Assembly (NCBI GenBank): GCA_002816585.1
Contig: MUCT01000045.1
Span: forward strand, 62,001-126,000
Direction of reading: 5' to 3'
Source: SAR202 cluster bacterium Io17-Chloro-G6
GTDB taxonomy: Bacteria; Chloroflexota; Dehalococcoidia; UBA3495
DNA: 64,000 nt
Both the position numbers and the translations under genes were made by a program. Numbering within the stretch: position 1 is the stretch's first letter; every line of letters starts with the position of its first letter. This document shows positions 49,105 to 58,037 of this stretch, piece by piece. The notes beneath the pieces are model-generated. The model made no database searches and had not been told where the DNA came from. It saw only the letters and a program-made list of their open reading frames with translations.

Positions 49105-50049
49105 ATGAGCCGCCAAGTCAAGTTCGGCGTCCGAATCCACCAGCACGGTTACAGCTTCGACGACCTGAAGCGGGTGTGGACCTTGGCAGACCGGCTGGGC
49201 TACCACTCGGCCACGTTGTATGACCTGTTGAACTCTCCCGCATTGGAGTGCTGGACCGCTCTGTCGGCCCTGGCCGCCGTAACGGAGCGCATTCGGCTAA
49301 CACCACTGGTGCTGGGCAACACTTACCGGCCGCCGGCATTGCTGGCCAAGATGAGCGCCACCCTGGATGTAATTAGCCGGGGCCGCCTGGAGTTGGGAAT
49401 CGGCGCTGGTGGAGGAAGGGGAGATCACCGGGAATCCGGAATTTCCTTCCCCGCCACCGCCGAGCGAGTGAGGATGTTGGAAGAGGGTGTTGACCTGATC
49501 AAGAAGTCGTGGACGGAGCCGAGCGCGACTTTCCAGGGGCAATACTACAGCCTAGAGCAATTTCGAAACGAGCCTAAACCGGTGCAACAACCCCATCCGC
49601 CGGTGTTGATCGGTGGCCACGGAGAGACCCACCTGCTCAGAGCCGTGGCTGGACACGCGGATATTTGCAACATTGGGTTTGAGATGAGTCTGGCAGAGCA
49701 CCGGGTCAAAATGGAAATTCTCGAGCGGCACTGTGATGTGTTGGGCCGGGACCCAGCCGAGATCGAAGTCACGCACAATACCCGAGTGGTCATCGCAAAA
49801 TCCCAAGAGAGATTCGAGGATTTGGCCGCCGAGGGCGCCGAGAGCGCCAACGTTAGTTTGACTGAATACAATGATTCACTGTCCCGGGCCATCGCCGGGA
49901 CGCCAGCGCAGTGCATCCAGCAACTATCCAGATATGTAGACGCGGGAATCCGCTATTTCTTCTTGCTGTTCCCGGATCCAATCTCCAGTGAAAGCCTGGA
50001 GCTCTTCGCCAGTGAGGTCATGCCCCACTTTGCCAATGTCCAAGAATAG
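49105..50049 (+). CDS. LLM-class flavin-dependent oxidoreductase (third)
   Basis: A 314-residue luciferase-like protein from ATG 49105, which has GGAGAGG upstream. The N terminus VKFGVRIHQHGYSFDDLKRVWTLADRLGYHSATLYDLL (positions 4-41) matches F420-dependent LLM members. LTPLVLGNTYRPPALLAKM near 76, GRLELGIGAGG near 105 and VQQPHPPVLIGGHGE near 164 follow. The pattern LNGTVRP-like is absent, but IGAGGG and IGGHGET are typical of F420-type TIGR03560-like enzymes. Cofactor F420 or FMN undecided. Upstream promoter is visible. A further frame to 49066 is rejected. Confidence 0.9.
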   Translation: MSRQVKFGVRIHQHGYSFDDLKRVWTLADRLGYHSATLYDLLNSPALECWTALSALAAVTERIRLTPLVLGNTYRPPALLAKMSATLDVISRGRLELGIGAGGGRGDHRESGISFPATAERVRMLEEGVDLIKKSWTEPSATFQGQYYSLEQFRNEPKPVQQPHPPVLIGGHGETHLLRAVAGHADICNIGFEMSLAEHRVKMEILERHCDVLGRDPAEIEVTHNTRVVIAKSQERFEDLAAEGAESANVSLTEYNDSLSRAIAGTPAQCIQQLSRYVDAGIRYFFLLFPDPISSESLELFASEVMPHFANVQE

Positions 50050-50429
50050 ATCACGTCGGTCTAGCAATCGATTCCTTCACGTCAGGTTGACTACTGGTGG
50101 GAGTACGGGAGCGATTCTATAGTCTGGTCCCCGGCTGGTTAAACGTCGGCGCAACGGCATAATAGGTCCTACTAGCTTGGCCGCCACCGGCATGCCAGCG
50201 TCCACCGATAAGGGAACGCCGTGGCAGAACCTCATGCTAAAATACCCTCAATTCGTGACCCAGTCTCGCCAAGGAAGCACCACGGCCGCCGAGAACCGAT
50301 TCGGTGTCACCGTTTTTAGGGATGCAGGTGACTAATCGTTACATCGGAGGAGATCTCAGTGCCGATTGGTTAGCCTGGAAGACCCGCGTGCCGCTGTGAA
50401 AGAGGCGGCTTAGGAAGGTATTCGACATC
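50050..50429. other. Intergenic region upstream of the aminotransferase gene
   Basis: About 380 bp. It holds an extended -10 (TGC-TAAAAT, 50235-50243) and a GGAGGAGA near 50347. A 25-codon frame from ATG 50322 has no ribosome site and no run of branched-chain codons, so an attenuator peptide is not supported. Nothing else seen. Confidence 0.5.
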
Positions 50430-51404
50430 ATGGTCCAGCAGAAAACAGGCCAGAAAGGCGGGACCTCCAGCCGGGAAACTCCCAGGTATATTTGGCGGTC
50501 TGGGGAGCTGGTGGAATGGGACAAGGCCACGGTGCATATATCGGCGCTGGGGTGGAGCGCAATCTCATCGGTGTTTGAAGGGATTCGAGCTTATCGGAGT
50601 TCCGACGACCAGGACCTTTACGTGTTCCACCTGGACGCCCATCTGAAACGGTTGTTCCAGTCGATGAAGATCATGCGCATGACTTCCCCCTTTTCGGCCA
50701 AGGAGTTGGTCCAGGGCATCACTGATTTGCTCCAGGCCAACGACTACCAGACCGATACCTACATCCAGCCGCTGGCCTATTTTGATGGCGCCATTCCTGG
50801 CTACCTGGCGGTCCTGGAGCAGCCTGGAGAGGTCGTCATCACCGCCAGGTCATCCGAGTCCAATCTCAGCGCCCCCAAAGTGGTCCACTGCAATGTTAGT
50901 AGCTGGAACCGTATTTCCGACAACGTGATGCCGCCCCGGGCCAAAGCCATCACCAACTACCAGAACAGCCGGTACGTTTCCACCGAATCTCAAATCAACG
51001 GTTATGACTTTGGGATCATCCTGAATCAGCAAGGCAAGGTGTCAGAAGCTAGCTATGCCTGCGTATTTATCATCCGAGACGGCGTTGCCATCACGCCGCC
51101 CATCAGCGCGGGAATTTTGGAAAGTATTACCCGTGAAGTAGTAAAGGAGTTGTTGGAACGAGAGCTAAACGTTCCAGTAATAGAACGGGATGTAGAGCGG
51201 ACCGAGCTGTACATCGCCGATGAAGCGTTTATTTGCGGTACGGCAGTGGAGATACAGGCCATCGGCAGCGTAGACCGTTACCAGTTAGGGGACGGTGAGA
51301 CGGGTCCCATAGTCGCCCAGCTCAAAGAGAGTCTGGCCGGCGTGGTCCGAGGCTCGAACCCCCAATATGCCGGCTGGCTCACTCCCGTTTACCAGCCCCG
51401 CTAG
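50430..51404 (+). CDS. ilvE: Branched-chain amino acid aminotransferase-type PLP enzyme
   Basis: A 324-residue fold-type IV PLP aminotransferase. WSAISSVFEGIRAYRS (near residues 42-57), FHLDAHLKRLFQSMKIMRM (near 70-88) and the Schiff-base Lys in RAKAITNYQNSRYVS (near 170) are clear; PPISAGILESITREVV (near 222-237) binds the PLP phosphate. It converts branched-chain 2-oxo acids and amino acids with glutamate. A role in biosynthesis or in degradation is equally possible. Close relatives include D-amino-acid aminotransferases, but the full set of BCAT motifs favours IlvE. Confidence 0.9.
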   Translation: MVQQKTGQKGGTSSRETPRYIWRSGELVEWDKATVHISALGWSAISSVFEGIRAYRSSDDQDLYVFHLDAHLKRLFQSMKIMRMTSPFSAKELVQGITDLLQANDYQTDTYIQPLAYFDGAIPGYLAVLEQPGEVVITARSSESNLSAPKVVHCNVSSWNRISDNVMPPRAKAITNYQNSRYVSTESQINGYDFGIILNQQGKVSEASYACVFIIRDGVAITPPISAGILESITREVVKELLERELNVPVIERDVERTELYIADEAFICGTAVEIQAIGSVDRYQLGDGETGPIVAQLKESLAGVVRGSNPQYAGWLTPVYQPR

Positions 51405-51516
51405 CCGCTCATCAATGCGACTCTCCATCGCCCGTTGCCTGGTGCGACTGTAGTCAACTAGAGGATTTCCGACATTGCTGGCGGGAATCCCACGGCAGAA
51501 AAGGAGGAAATCGATA

Positions 51517-52107
51517 GTGGCGGAACTGAAGTTGGAAACAGGCAAGACTGCGCTGCTGATGGCGGATTTTCACACTGATAGCATGGGTGAAAACCCCATC
51601 GTGCGTGAACGGCAGACGTTTGAGCGGGCCAAAGAGGTTCTTGAAGCCGCTCGCGATGCCGGGGTTTTCGTTGCCTACATAGTCGTGAACTTCAGGCCGG
51701 GTTTTCCAGAAATCTCTGACCTGAATAAGACATTTAGAGCCCGGAAAACAGCAGGGCAATCCCCGGCTCGCGACCCCTTGGAATTGATCCACCCGACGGT
51801 ATCGCCCCGGCAGGATGAACCCGTTATCGTTAAGCGCCGGGTGAACGCATTCTTTGGCACCGACCTCGACGTGATTTTGCGGTCCCAAGGAGTCGATACT
51901 CTGATTTTGATGGGTCATGCCACCAGCGGTGTCATCCTCTCGACTGTACGCTACGCCGCGGATGCAGATTACCAGTTGATAGTAGTCGAGGACGGCTGCG
52001 CCGACCGGGACCCAGAAGTACACACGCTTTTGATGGAAAAAATCTTTCCCCGGCAAGCGACTATTACGAACTCGATCGAAGCGGTGAAAGCGCTGGCTGC
52101 TTCGTAG
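51517..52107 (+). CDS. Isochorismatase-like (cysteine hydrolase family) protein
   Basis: A 196-residue Rossmann-like hydrolase. Catalytic Asp is in TALLMADFHTDS (near residue 17) and Lys in VIVKRRVNAFFGTDLD (near 107). At the place of the usual nucleophilic Cys the sequence reads GHATSGVILSTVRYAA (near 130), with no Cys. This subgroup keeps the fold and Asp/Lys pair. Activity may be isochorismatase-like ether hydrolysis or some other reaction. Start is GTG at 51517 with AAGGAGGAA in front; the longer frame at 51475 lacks one. Confidence 0.85.
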   Translation: MAELKLETGKTALLMADFHTDSMGENPIVRERQTFERAKEVLEAARDAGVFVAYIVVNFRPGFPEISDLNKTFRARKTAGQSPARDPLELIHPTVSPRQDEPVIVKRRVNAFFGTDLDVILRSQGVDTLILMGHATSGVILSTVRYAADADYQLIVVEDGCADRDPEVHTLLMEKIFPRQATITNSIEAVKALAAS

Positions 52108-52304
52108 CGGTGACAGGAACGGCAATTAAGGCGCCTTATGCAACTCCACCGCTTCTCTTGGAGACTTGGAAAGGTTGCTGAAGGATCAAATGGGACTGTT
52201 ACATTGCTAGCAGGCATTCGTACGGAGAGAATCTACAGAGATCCCAGGTTGAAAGGGAAATTCCGGCTAAAAATTACGGTCTAATAAATTGGAGGTACCG
52301 AACA

Positions 52305-53363
52305 ATGCCTAATTACGTGTTCATTACGCTACAGGACGATAACAAGATATCGGTTTTCACCATCGATGACGATACAGGCAAGCTAACGCCAAAGGCCGAG
52401 GTGGCCATGTCCGAAGCGCCATCAATGATGGCGATAAGCCCGGACCGGGAATTTCTTTACGTCGGGCATCGCGACCCTCCAGGGATATCCAGCTGGCGTG
52501 TCGACCAGGGAACCGGAGGTCTTACACAGATCGGGAAGGTTTCCACTGATGGCTGGTCTGCTTATCTGGGTATCGACCGCAAGGGCAAGTATTTGCTGTC
52601 CGCCTACTATCAAGCCGGGCATGTTGGGGTACATCCCATCGGCAATGACGGAGCGGTGGGAGACCCGCCCATCGAATACCTGGCAACGGATGTTGGCGCC
52701 CACGCCATTCAGACCGATCCATCCAACAAGTTCGCCTTCGTGCCTCATATCGCGCGCCTTTTCGATAACGTAATGGAACCCCCCAAGGATACGCCTGGGC
52801 CAAATGTGATTTTCCAATTCAGATTCGACGAAAACACCGGCCGTCTTACGCCCAACTCTCCTCTCAAACTCGAGGTGGAGGAAGGCCTTGGCCCTCGATA
52901 CTTTTGCTTTCATCCAACCCTGGACATCGTCTATTTTTCCGACGAGCAGGGCTGCAGCGTAACCGGGTATCGGTTGGACACTTCGACGGGTGCCCTGACG
53001 GCTTTTCAAACTATAACGACCCTGCCCGACGGCTACACCGGAAGGAACACCTGCTCCCAGATTCAAATCTCCTCTTCAGGAAAATTTCTGTATGTTCCCA
53101 ACCGAGGACACAACAGCATTGCGGGCTTCTCAGTAGACCCCTCCAATGGGAGGTTGACGGCCATTGGGCAGGTGTCCACCGAAGCAGTTCCCAATGCCTT
53201 CAGCCTGGACCCAGAGGGCAAATTCATCTTTGCCGCTGGCGCGGCGTCGGGCCGCCTCGCTTCGTATCGAATTAACGGCGATACAGGTGAACTCACTCCG
53301 TTGGAAACATATTCCGTGGGCCAGCGTCCCGGGGGCGTTTTGGTCACAAGTCTTGGAGGCTAG
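52305..53363 (+). CDS. Lactonase family (Pgl/YkgB-type) beta-propeller
   Basis: A 352-residue seven-bladed propeller protein, like the cycloisomerase/6-phosphogluconolactonase family. It begins NYVFITLQDDNKISVFTID; HAIQTDPSNKFAFVPHIARLFDNVM (near residues 128-152) and RYFCFHPTLDIVYFSDEQGCSV (near 200-221), PNRGHNSIAGFSVD (near 267-280) and LDPEGKFIFAAGAASGRLASY (near 306-326) mark blades. Family members hydrolyse sugar lactones or bind other small molecules. GGAGGT lies before the ATG. The next gene is an alpha-hydroxyacid oxidase, consistent with a hydroxy-acid product, as inference. Confidence 0.88.
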   Translation: MPNYVFITLQDDNKISVFTIDDDTGKLTPKAEVAMSEAPSMMAISPDREFLYVGHRDPPGISSWRVDQGTGGLTQIGKVSTDGWSAYLGIDRKGKYLLSAYYQAGHVGVHPIGNDGAVGDPPIEYLATDVGAHAIQTDPSNKFAFVPHIARLFDNVMEPPKDTPGPNVIFQFRFDENTGRLTPNSPLKLEVEEGLGPRYFCFHPTLDIVYFSDEQGCSVTGYRLDTSTGALTAFQTITTLPDGYTGRNTCSQIQISSSGKFLYVPNRGHNSIAGFSVDPSNGRLTAIGQVSTEAVPNAFSLDPEGKFIFAAGAASGRLASYRINGDTGELTPLETYSVGQRPGGVLVTSLGG

Positions 53364-53454
53364 CTCGGTTTCGGAACTTCATAGACTATGCCGAAATTAA
53401 TCAGGGGATCGGAATCTAGCCGGACTTACGTCCAATATATCGAATGGAGGGGCA

Positions 53455-54645
53455 ATGACACCTCAAATCCCTTTGCTGACAGTTCCGGACTATGAGGCGA
53501 GGACCCGGCAGACCATGCCAACAGCATTGTTTGACCGCCTCTTTGGCACCTATGGCGGCCCAACGATGCTGTCGAATACCAATAACTTGAGAGCTATGGA
53601 TCGGGTAAAGCTGCGCCCGCGGGTGCTGGCCGACGTTAGCAACCGCGACCTGTCCACCCAGGTACTGGGAAATAAGATCAGCTTCCCGGTCATGCTGGCG
53701 CCCACCGGAACCCACCAGCGGGCCCATCCCGAAGGCGAGTTGGCGTCCACCAAGGCCGCCGGTGAGGCGGGAACCATCCTCAGCCTCAGCACGGCGGCCA
53801 GCTACAGTATTGAAGAGGTGGCGGAGGTGGCCACCGGACCGTTGTGGTTCCAACTATACTTCTTTAAAGACCGGGAACTAACGGAGATTTTGGTCCGCCG
53901 GGCCCAAGACGCCGGATACGGCGCCCTCGTGCTCACGGTGGACAACCTAGGAGCCCGTTCGACCGAGAGGGAGCAACGTTACGCCTATACTCTCCAAGCC
54001 GAGCGGATTCTCAAGAACTTCGTCGGCATTGAGTTGCCCAACTTGCCCAACCGGGACAATTTTGGCGCCAGCTTTGAATCCGCATTGAATTGGTCCGACC
54101 TGGACTGGCTGCGCTCTGTGACCACCATGCCCATAGTGGTCAAAGGAATCCAGACCGCCGAAGACGCCAGGCTATGTGTCGAGAACGGAGTGGAGGGCCT
54201 GGTTGTCTCCAATCACGGTGGTCACGCTCTGGACGGCACCGAAGGGACCATCGATATGCTCCCCGAAGTGGCGGACGCGGCTGGGAACAGGTTGGAGGTC
54301 TATGTTGATGGCGGCATCCGGCATGGATCTGACGTTCTTAAGTGCCTGGCGTTGGGCGCCAAGGCGGCCTTCGTTGGGCGGCCGATATTCTGGGGTCTTT
54401 CGGTCGATGGACAAGCCGGACTTAGCCATATTCTTGAGATTCTAAGGGACGAACTAGACGTGGCCATGGGTCTCTGCGGCCTAAGCGACGTTAAAGAAGC
54501 CAGTCCCAGCTTGGTGTCTCATGCCGCCGCCACGAGCCGCGGAGACGGCGTCATCGGGTCGCTGGACCGATTGGTCGAACTCCTGGAACAAGGGTACATC
54601 GACCGGAATGAATTCGACTCGCTGAAAGTTAAGTTGCTGAGCTAG
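53455..54645 (+). CDS. FMN-dependent alpha-hydroxy-acid oxidizing enzyme
   Basis: A 396-residue glycolate/lactate-oxidase family TIM barrel. Signatures: ISFPVMLAPTGTHQRAHPEGE (near residues 77-96), WFQLYFFKDRE, ALVLTVDNLGARSTERE near 155, FMN-binding Lys in PIVVKGIQTAEDA near 230 and SNHGGHALDGTEGTIDML with the catalytic His 254. DGGIRHGSDVLKCLALGAKAAFVGRP (near 280-305) is the phosphate-binding part. Position 257, normally Arg (SNHGxRQLD) that holds the substrate carboxylate, is His here. It oxidises an L-2-hydroxy acid or a relative to a 2-oxo acid. Confidence 0.92.
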   Translation: MTPQIPLLTVPDYEARTRQTMPTALFDRLFGTYGGPTMLSNTNNLRAMDRVKLRPRVLADVSNRDLSTQVLGNKISFPVMLAPTGTHQRAHPEGELASTKAAGEAGTILSLSTAASYSIEEVAEVATGPLWFQLYFFKDRELTEILVRRAQDAGYGALVLTVDNLGARSTEREQRYAYTLQAERILKNFVGIELPNLPNRDNFGASFESALNWSDLDWLRSVTTMPIVVKGIQTAEDARLCVENGVEGLVVSNHGGHALDGTEGTIDMLPEVADAAGNRLEVYVDGGIRHGSDVLKCLALGAKAAFVGRPIFWGLSVDGQAGLSHILEILRDELDVAMGLCGLSDVKEASPSLVSHAAATSRGDGVIGSLDRLVELLEQGYIDRNEFDSLKVKLLS

Positions 54646-54725
54646 CGCTGCGCGCCCAATAATCCGAACAGTCATAGCTCTATTTGGGTAATCTTTGCCT
54701 CACGGGCCACAGATCAAAACATCCC

Positions 54726-54745
54726 CGTAACCTGGCGTAACCTGG
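54726..54745. repeat. 10-bp direct tandem duplication
   Basis: CGTAACCTGG occurs twice in tandem, just before the epoxide-hydrolase-like gene. Confidence 0.85.
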
Positions 54746-54764
54746 ATTGAAGGGAGGTTTGGAA

Positions 54765-55643
54765 TTGGCTAATCAAGCTGATCAATGGGAACATCGCATG
54801 GCGGTGGTCAACGGGATCAATATTCATTACGTAATCGAAGGGCAGGGAGCTCCGGTGGTCTTCATCCATGGGTGGCCCGAGTTCTGGTATGGCTGGCGCC
54901 GCCAAATTCCAGTCCTGTCGGAACGCTACCAGGTGATCGTCCCGGACTTGAGGGGATTTGGGTATTCGGACAAGCCATTGCATGGTTACGACACCAAGTC
55001 TGCCGCCTCGGATATTTACGAGCTAGTCCGGCAATTGGGCCATCAACAAGTGTCCATCGTGTCCCATGATATCGGAGTACGGGTCGCCTACCGGTTCGCT
55101 CTCGACCACGAAGAGACAGTTAACCGCATGGTGCTTTTGGACTCCACGCCGCCAATGGAGCAATTGGGAGCTCAGGCGCCATCAGTGGTGCGAGAGCGGT
55201 GGCACTCCTATTTCCATCAGCAGTTCGACCTTCCGGAAAAGCTGATAGAGGGTAGAGAGGAGATTTATCTACGCCACATTTTCAAGGATTGGACCATCAA
55301 CAAATACCCACCCAGCGCCGCGGAAGTCGGTGAGTACGTCCGGGCCTACTCTCAACCCGGGGCTCTGAGGGGCGGCTTCAGTTACTACAGAGCCTCCGCC
55401 TACGAGGACCCACCCCATTGGCGGGAGGACGCTGGCCGGGTAATGCAGATGCCGGTGCTGTTTTTGTACGGATCGCGCCGGGTAAAAACGGCCGAGGCGA
55501 TGGGCGCCGGGCCGCTAAATGATGCTTGGAGATCGGTGTTTCCCAACGTCCGGGGAAAAGACATGGGCAACTACGGCCACTTTCTGCAATGGGAAGCCCC
55601 AGACGATGTTAACCGGGAACTCCTATCGTTTTTGTCTGAATAA
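54765..55643 (+). CDS. Alpha/beta hydrolase, epoxide hydrolase-like
   Basis: About 292 residues. FIHGWPEFWYGWRRQIP (near residues 34-50) is the HGxP oxyanion motif, and the nucleophile elbow VSHDIGVRVAYRFA has Asp (near 104), the mark of epoxide hydrolases and haloalkane dehalogenases. The acid is likely in the DxxP-type FLYGSRR region, and the catalytic His is in GNYGHFLQWEAPDDVNRELLSFL (near 265). It probably opens an epoxide to a diol. TTG start at 54765 follows AGGGAGG by 7 bases; the upstream TTG at 54747 is less likely. Confidence 0.87.
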   Translation: MANQADQWEHRMAVVNGINIHYVIEGQGAPVVFIHGWPEFWYGWRRQIPVLSERYQVIVPDLRGFGYSDKPLHGYDTKSAASDIYELVRQLGHQQVSIVSHDIGVRVAYRFALDHEETVNRMVLLDSTPPMEQLGAQAPSVVRERWHSYFHQQFDLPEKLIEGREEIYLRHIFKDWTINKYPPSAAEVGEYVRAYSQPGALRGGFSYYRASAYEDPPHWREDAGRVMQMPVLFLYGSRRVKTAEAMGAGPLNDAWRSVFPNVRGKDMGNYGHFLQWEAPDDVNRELLSFLSE

Positions 55644-55744
55644 GGACCGGCCCTGGCGAGGCTAATGCTTCGGGGACGAGAGGTCCATCTTCTTAACCCG
55701 GAAGATCCAAACTCTTGGGGCCTGTCAGACTATTGGAGGTCGCC

Positions 55745-57484
55745 ATGTCCGCTGATCTCGAAAGCGACAATTGGATCCAAGTGTGTCCCTTGGAGGAACT
55801 GGAACAGGACGGAGTAAAAGTCGTCTCAGGACAAATAAGCCCGGTGGCCGTCTTTTTCGACCAGGGACGGGTTTATGCGCTGGATAACCGGTGCCCGCAC
55901 ATGGGATTTCCCTTGCACCGCGGCACGGTGACAGACGGAATCCTCACCTGCCATTGGCACCATGCCAAGTTCGACCTGGCCGGAGGATGTACTTTTGATC
56001 CCTTTGCCGACGACGTGGCCCCGTTTTCCGTTGACGTACGAGATGGGATTGTGTGGTTGGACCCTCGTCCAATGCATGAGGTCCGCCCAGAACATTGGCT
56101 GGTAAAGCTGAATGAGGGGTTGGAACAGAACATCAGCCTCGTGTTGGCCAAAAGCGTCGTTGCTTTGGACGAGTTGGATGTTACCGCCGACCTTCTCCGA
56201 AAAGCGGCGATTTTTGGTGTCCACAACCGGGCCAGCGGCTGGAGTGCAGGCCTTTCGATCCTCACCTCCGTTGCCAACGTGCTGCCGTCTGTGAACCAAG
56301 AAGATCGGCCACTTGCCCTATATCACGGCATGATTCACGTGGCCCGTTCAACGGCAAGCCAGCCGCCAAGCTTTGATCTGGAGCCCTTGGAGACCAGCGA
56401 GGTACGGCCGGAGCGTTTCGTGGATTGGTTCCGCCGCTTCATCGAGGTAAGGTCCTCCGATGCCGCCGAGCGGACTCTTCGGACCGCGATTCGACTCGGG
56501 CTGCCCCAGGAGACCATCGCGGGTATGCTCTTTGCCGCTTCCACAGACCACTTGTTCATGGACGTGGGTCATACTTTGGACTTCGTCAACAAAGCCTTCG
56601 AGCTTTTGGATCATATTGGCTGGGGCCATGCCGAGGAAGTGCTGCCTTCCCTGGTTCCGGGTATGGTAGAAGCTCAGCGCATGGAAGAAACATCAAGCTG
56701 GCGGCATCCGGTGGACTTGCCGGGGTTGCTGTCTGGAGTGTACGAGGAACTGGACTCGCTAATCGACGAGGGCGGGCAGCAATCAACCACATGGAACGGG
56801 CACGAAGAGCTGGCGGAGTTGGTCCTTGATGGGGAGCCGGATCAGGTGCTCGGCGAAATAAAAAACTTGGTCCGGAGTGGGGTGCCATTAACCGAGCTAT
56901 CCGCTTCCGTTGCCTATGCCGCGGCGCGCCGGTCGGTACATTTCCACGTGGCCAACAGTTTCAGCGACTGGAATACAGTCCACCACACCTTCACCTATGC
57001 TAACGCGGTTGACCAGGCCCTCCGGAGAGTACCGTCCAAGCTGCTGGCCCGAGGTATTTTTGATGGAGCGATGTCGGTCTATTTGGAGCGGTTCTTGAAT
57101 GTTCCCAGGCAGCCGGTTCCTGAACCTTCTGGGCGTGACGCCAGACGCGAGGATGTTCTGACGGCCATTGATTCCTACGGCGGGGTAGATGAAACGGCTC
57201 AAATCGTCGCGGATATGATCGCCATGGGGCGGCAAGAGGAGGTAATCCAGACGCTGGGCCGAGCCCTGCTGAGAGAGGACTCTGGCTTCCATCAGTTCCA
57301 GGTATACGAAGCTGGGGTCAGGCAGTACCGGCAGTTTGCCGAACGGCCCGCGGGCGGAAATATCCTGATCGGCGTCGCCCGCTTTCTCGCAGCCCACGCA
57401 CCGACGGTGAGGTCCAGTGGTCAAACGTATGAGATTGCTGCCAGGTTGAACCGTGGTGAGGCACTGTATGGTGGGGAAGAATAA
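55745..57484 (+). CDS. Rieske [2Fe-2S] domain fused to a large unassigned helical domain
   Basis: 579 residues. Residues 1-105 are a Rieske domain: NRCPHMGFPLHRGTVTDG and LTCHWHHAKFDLAGGC carry the two Cys and two His. Residues about 110-579 are mostly alpha-helical with conserved-looking acidic and His residues (LFMDVGHTLDFVNKAFELLD; SVHFHVANSFSDWNTVHHTF). I do not firmly recognise this part; its helical repeats and long His-containing segments resemble questin-oxidase/DUF4243-type proteins, which is a guess. If right, the Rieske cluster would feed electrons to an oxidase domain in the same chain. GGAGGTCGCC precedes ATG 55745. It follows the epoxide-hydrolase-like gene by 101 bp. Confidence 0.75.
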   Translation: MSADLESDNWIQVCPLEELEQDGVKVVSGQISPVAVFFDQGRVYALDNRCPHMGFPLHRGTVTDGILTCHWHHAKFDLAGGCTFDPFADDVAPFSVDVRDGIVWLDPRPMHEVRPEHWLVKLNEGLEQNISLVLAKSVVALDELDVTADLLRKAAIFGVHNRASGWSAGLSILTSVANVLPSVNQEDRPLALYHGMIHVARSTASQPPSFDLEPLETSEVRPERFVDWFRRFIEVRSSDAAERTLRTAIRLGLPQETIAGMLFAASTDHLFMDVGHTLDFVNKAFELLDHIGWGHAEEVLPSLVPGMVEAQRMEETSSWRHPVDLPGLLSGVYEELDSLIDEGGQQSTTWNGHEELAELVLDGEPDQVLGEIKNLVRSGVPLTELSASVAYAAARRSVHFHVANSFSDWNTVHHTFTYANAVDQALRRVPSKLLARGIFDGAMSVYLERFLNVPRQPVPEPSGRDARREDVLTAIDSYGGVDETAQIVADMIAMGRQEEVIQTLGRALLREDSGFHQFQVYEAGVRQYRQFAERPAGGNILIGVARFLAAHAPTVRSSGQTYEIAARLNRGEALYGGEE

Positions 57485-57619
57485 GATCGATGCCAAAGGG
57501 GTCATTTCTGACACCCGCCAGCGCACAATTCAGGAAGAACATGTTCTCCGAGGAACTGCCCAGAACTAGGGTGAAACTATCGGCCCATAACGTGCACCGA
57601 TCCAGCTATCCTCATTTCT

Positions 57620-58030
57620 CTAGCTTACCCTCTTGAATTTCGGCAGTGTGATCTCGGCGTTTACATCTTCGAATATGACCGACACCTCCATACCGATGTC
57701 GATCTCCTCAGGGTCGCAGTCGACCAGGTTACTGATCAAGTGCACGCCTTCCTCCAACTCGACTTCGACCACGACCCAAGGCAGGCGTCCGTCGAAGGCC
57801 CGACTCACCGGCTGCCTGGTTATCGTGAAAGTATAGACCGTGCCTCTGCCTTCCGATTCCACCCACTCCAGGTTATCCGAGGCGCAATTAGGGCAGTTGG
57901 GCCGGGGCGGGTGCGAAAAAAGGTCGCAGTCGTTGCAGCGGCGGAGAACCAGTTGGTGCTCCCGGCATTTGTCAAAGAACTCCTGATTGTCTAGGTTGGG
58001 AACGGGCAAAGGAAATTGGGCGGACGTCAT
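57620..58030 (-). CDS. Zn-ribbon OB-fold (DUF35) acyl-CoA-associated protein
   Basis: A 136-residue DUF35 protein. The N-terminal rubredoxin-like ribbon has Cys pairs in RRCNDCDLFSHPPRPNCPNC (near residues 31-50). The OB-fold follows: GRGTVYTFTITRQPVSRAF near 70 and the acidic segment near 96. DUF35 proteins partner thiolase-like enzymes (as in archaeal HMG-CoA synthase complexes and steroid or acyl-CoA catabolism), where they keep the thiolase subunit and bind CoA. The partner is the next gene, 7 bp upstream on this strand, so these form one functional pair. Confidence 0.9.
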   Translation of the reverse strand: MTSAQFPLPVPNLDNQEFFDKCREHQLVLRRCNDCDLFSHPPRPNCPNCASDNLEWVESEGRGTVYTFTITRQPVSRAFDGRLPWVVVEVELEEGVHLISNLVDCDPEEIDIGMEVSVIFEDVNAEITLPKFKRVS

Positions 58031-58037
58031 GGCAATT

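Noticed and set aside
50322..50399. Possible leader peptide before the branched-chain aminotransferase
   Set aside because: No ribosome site, no Leu/Ile/Val codon run and no paired terminator hairpins.
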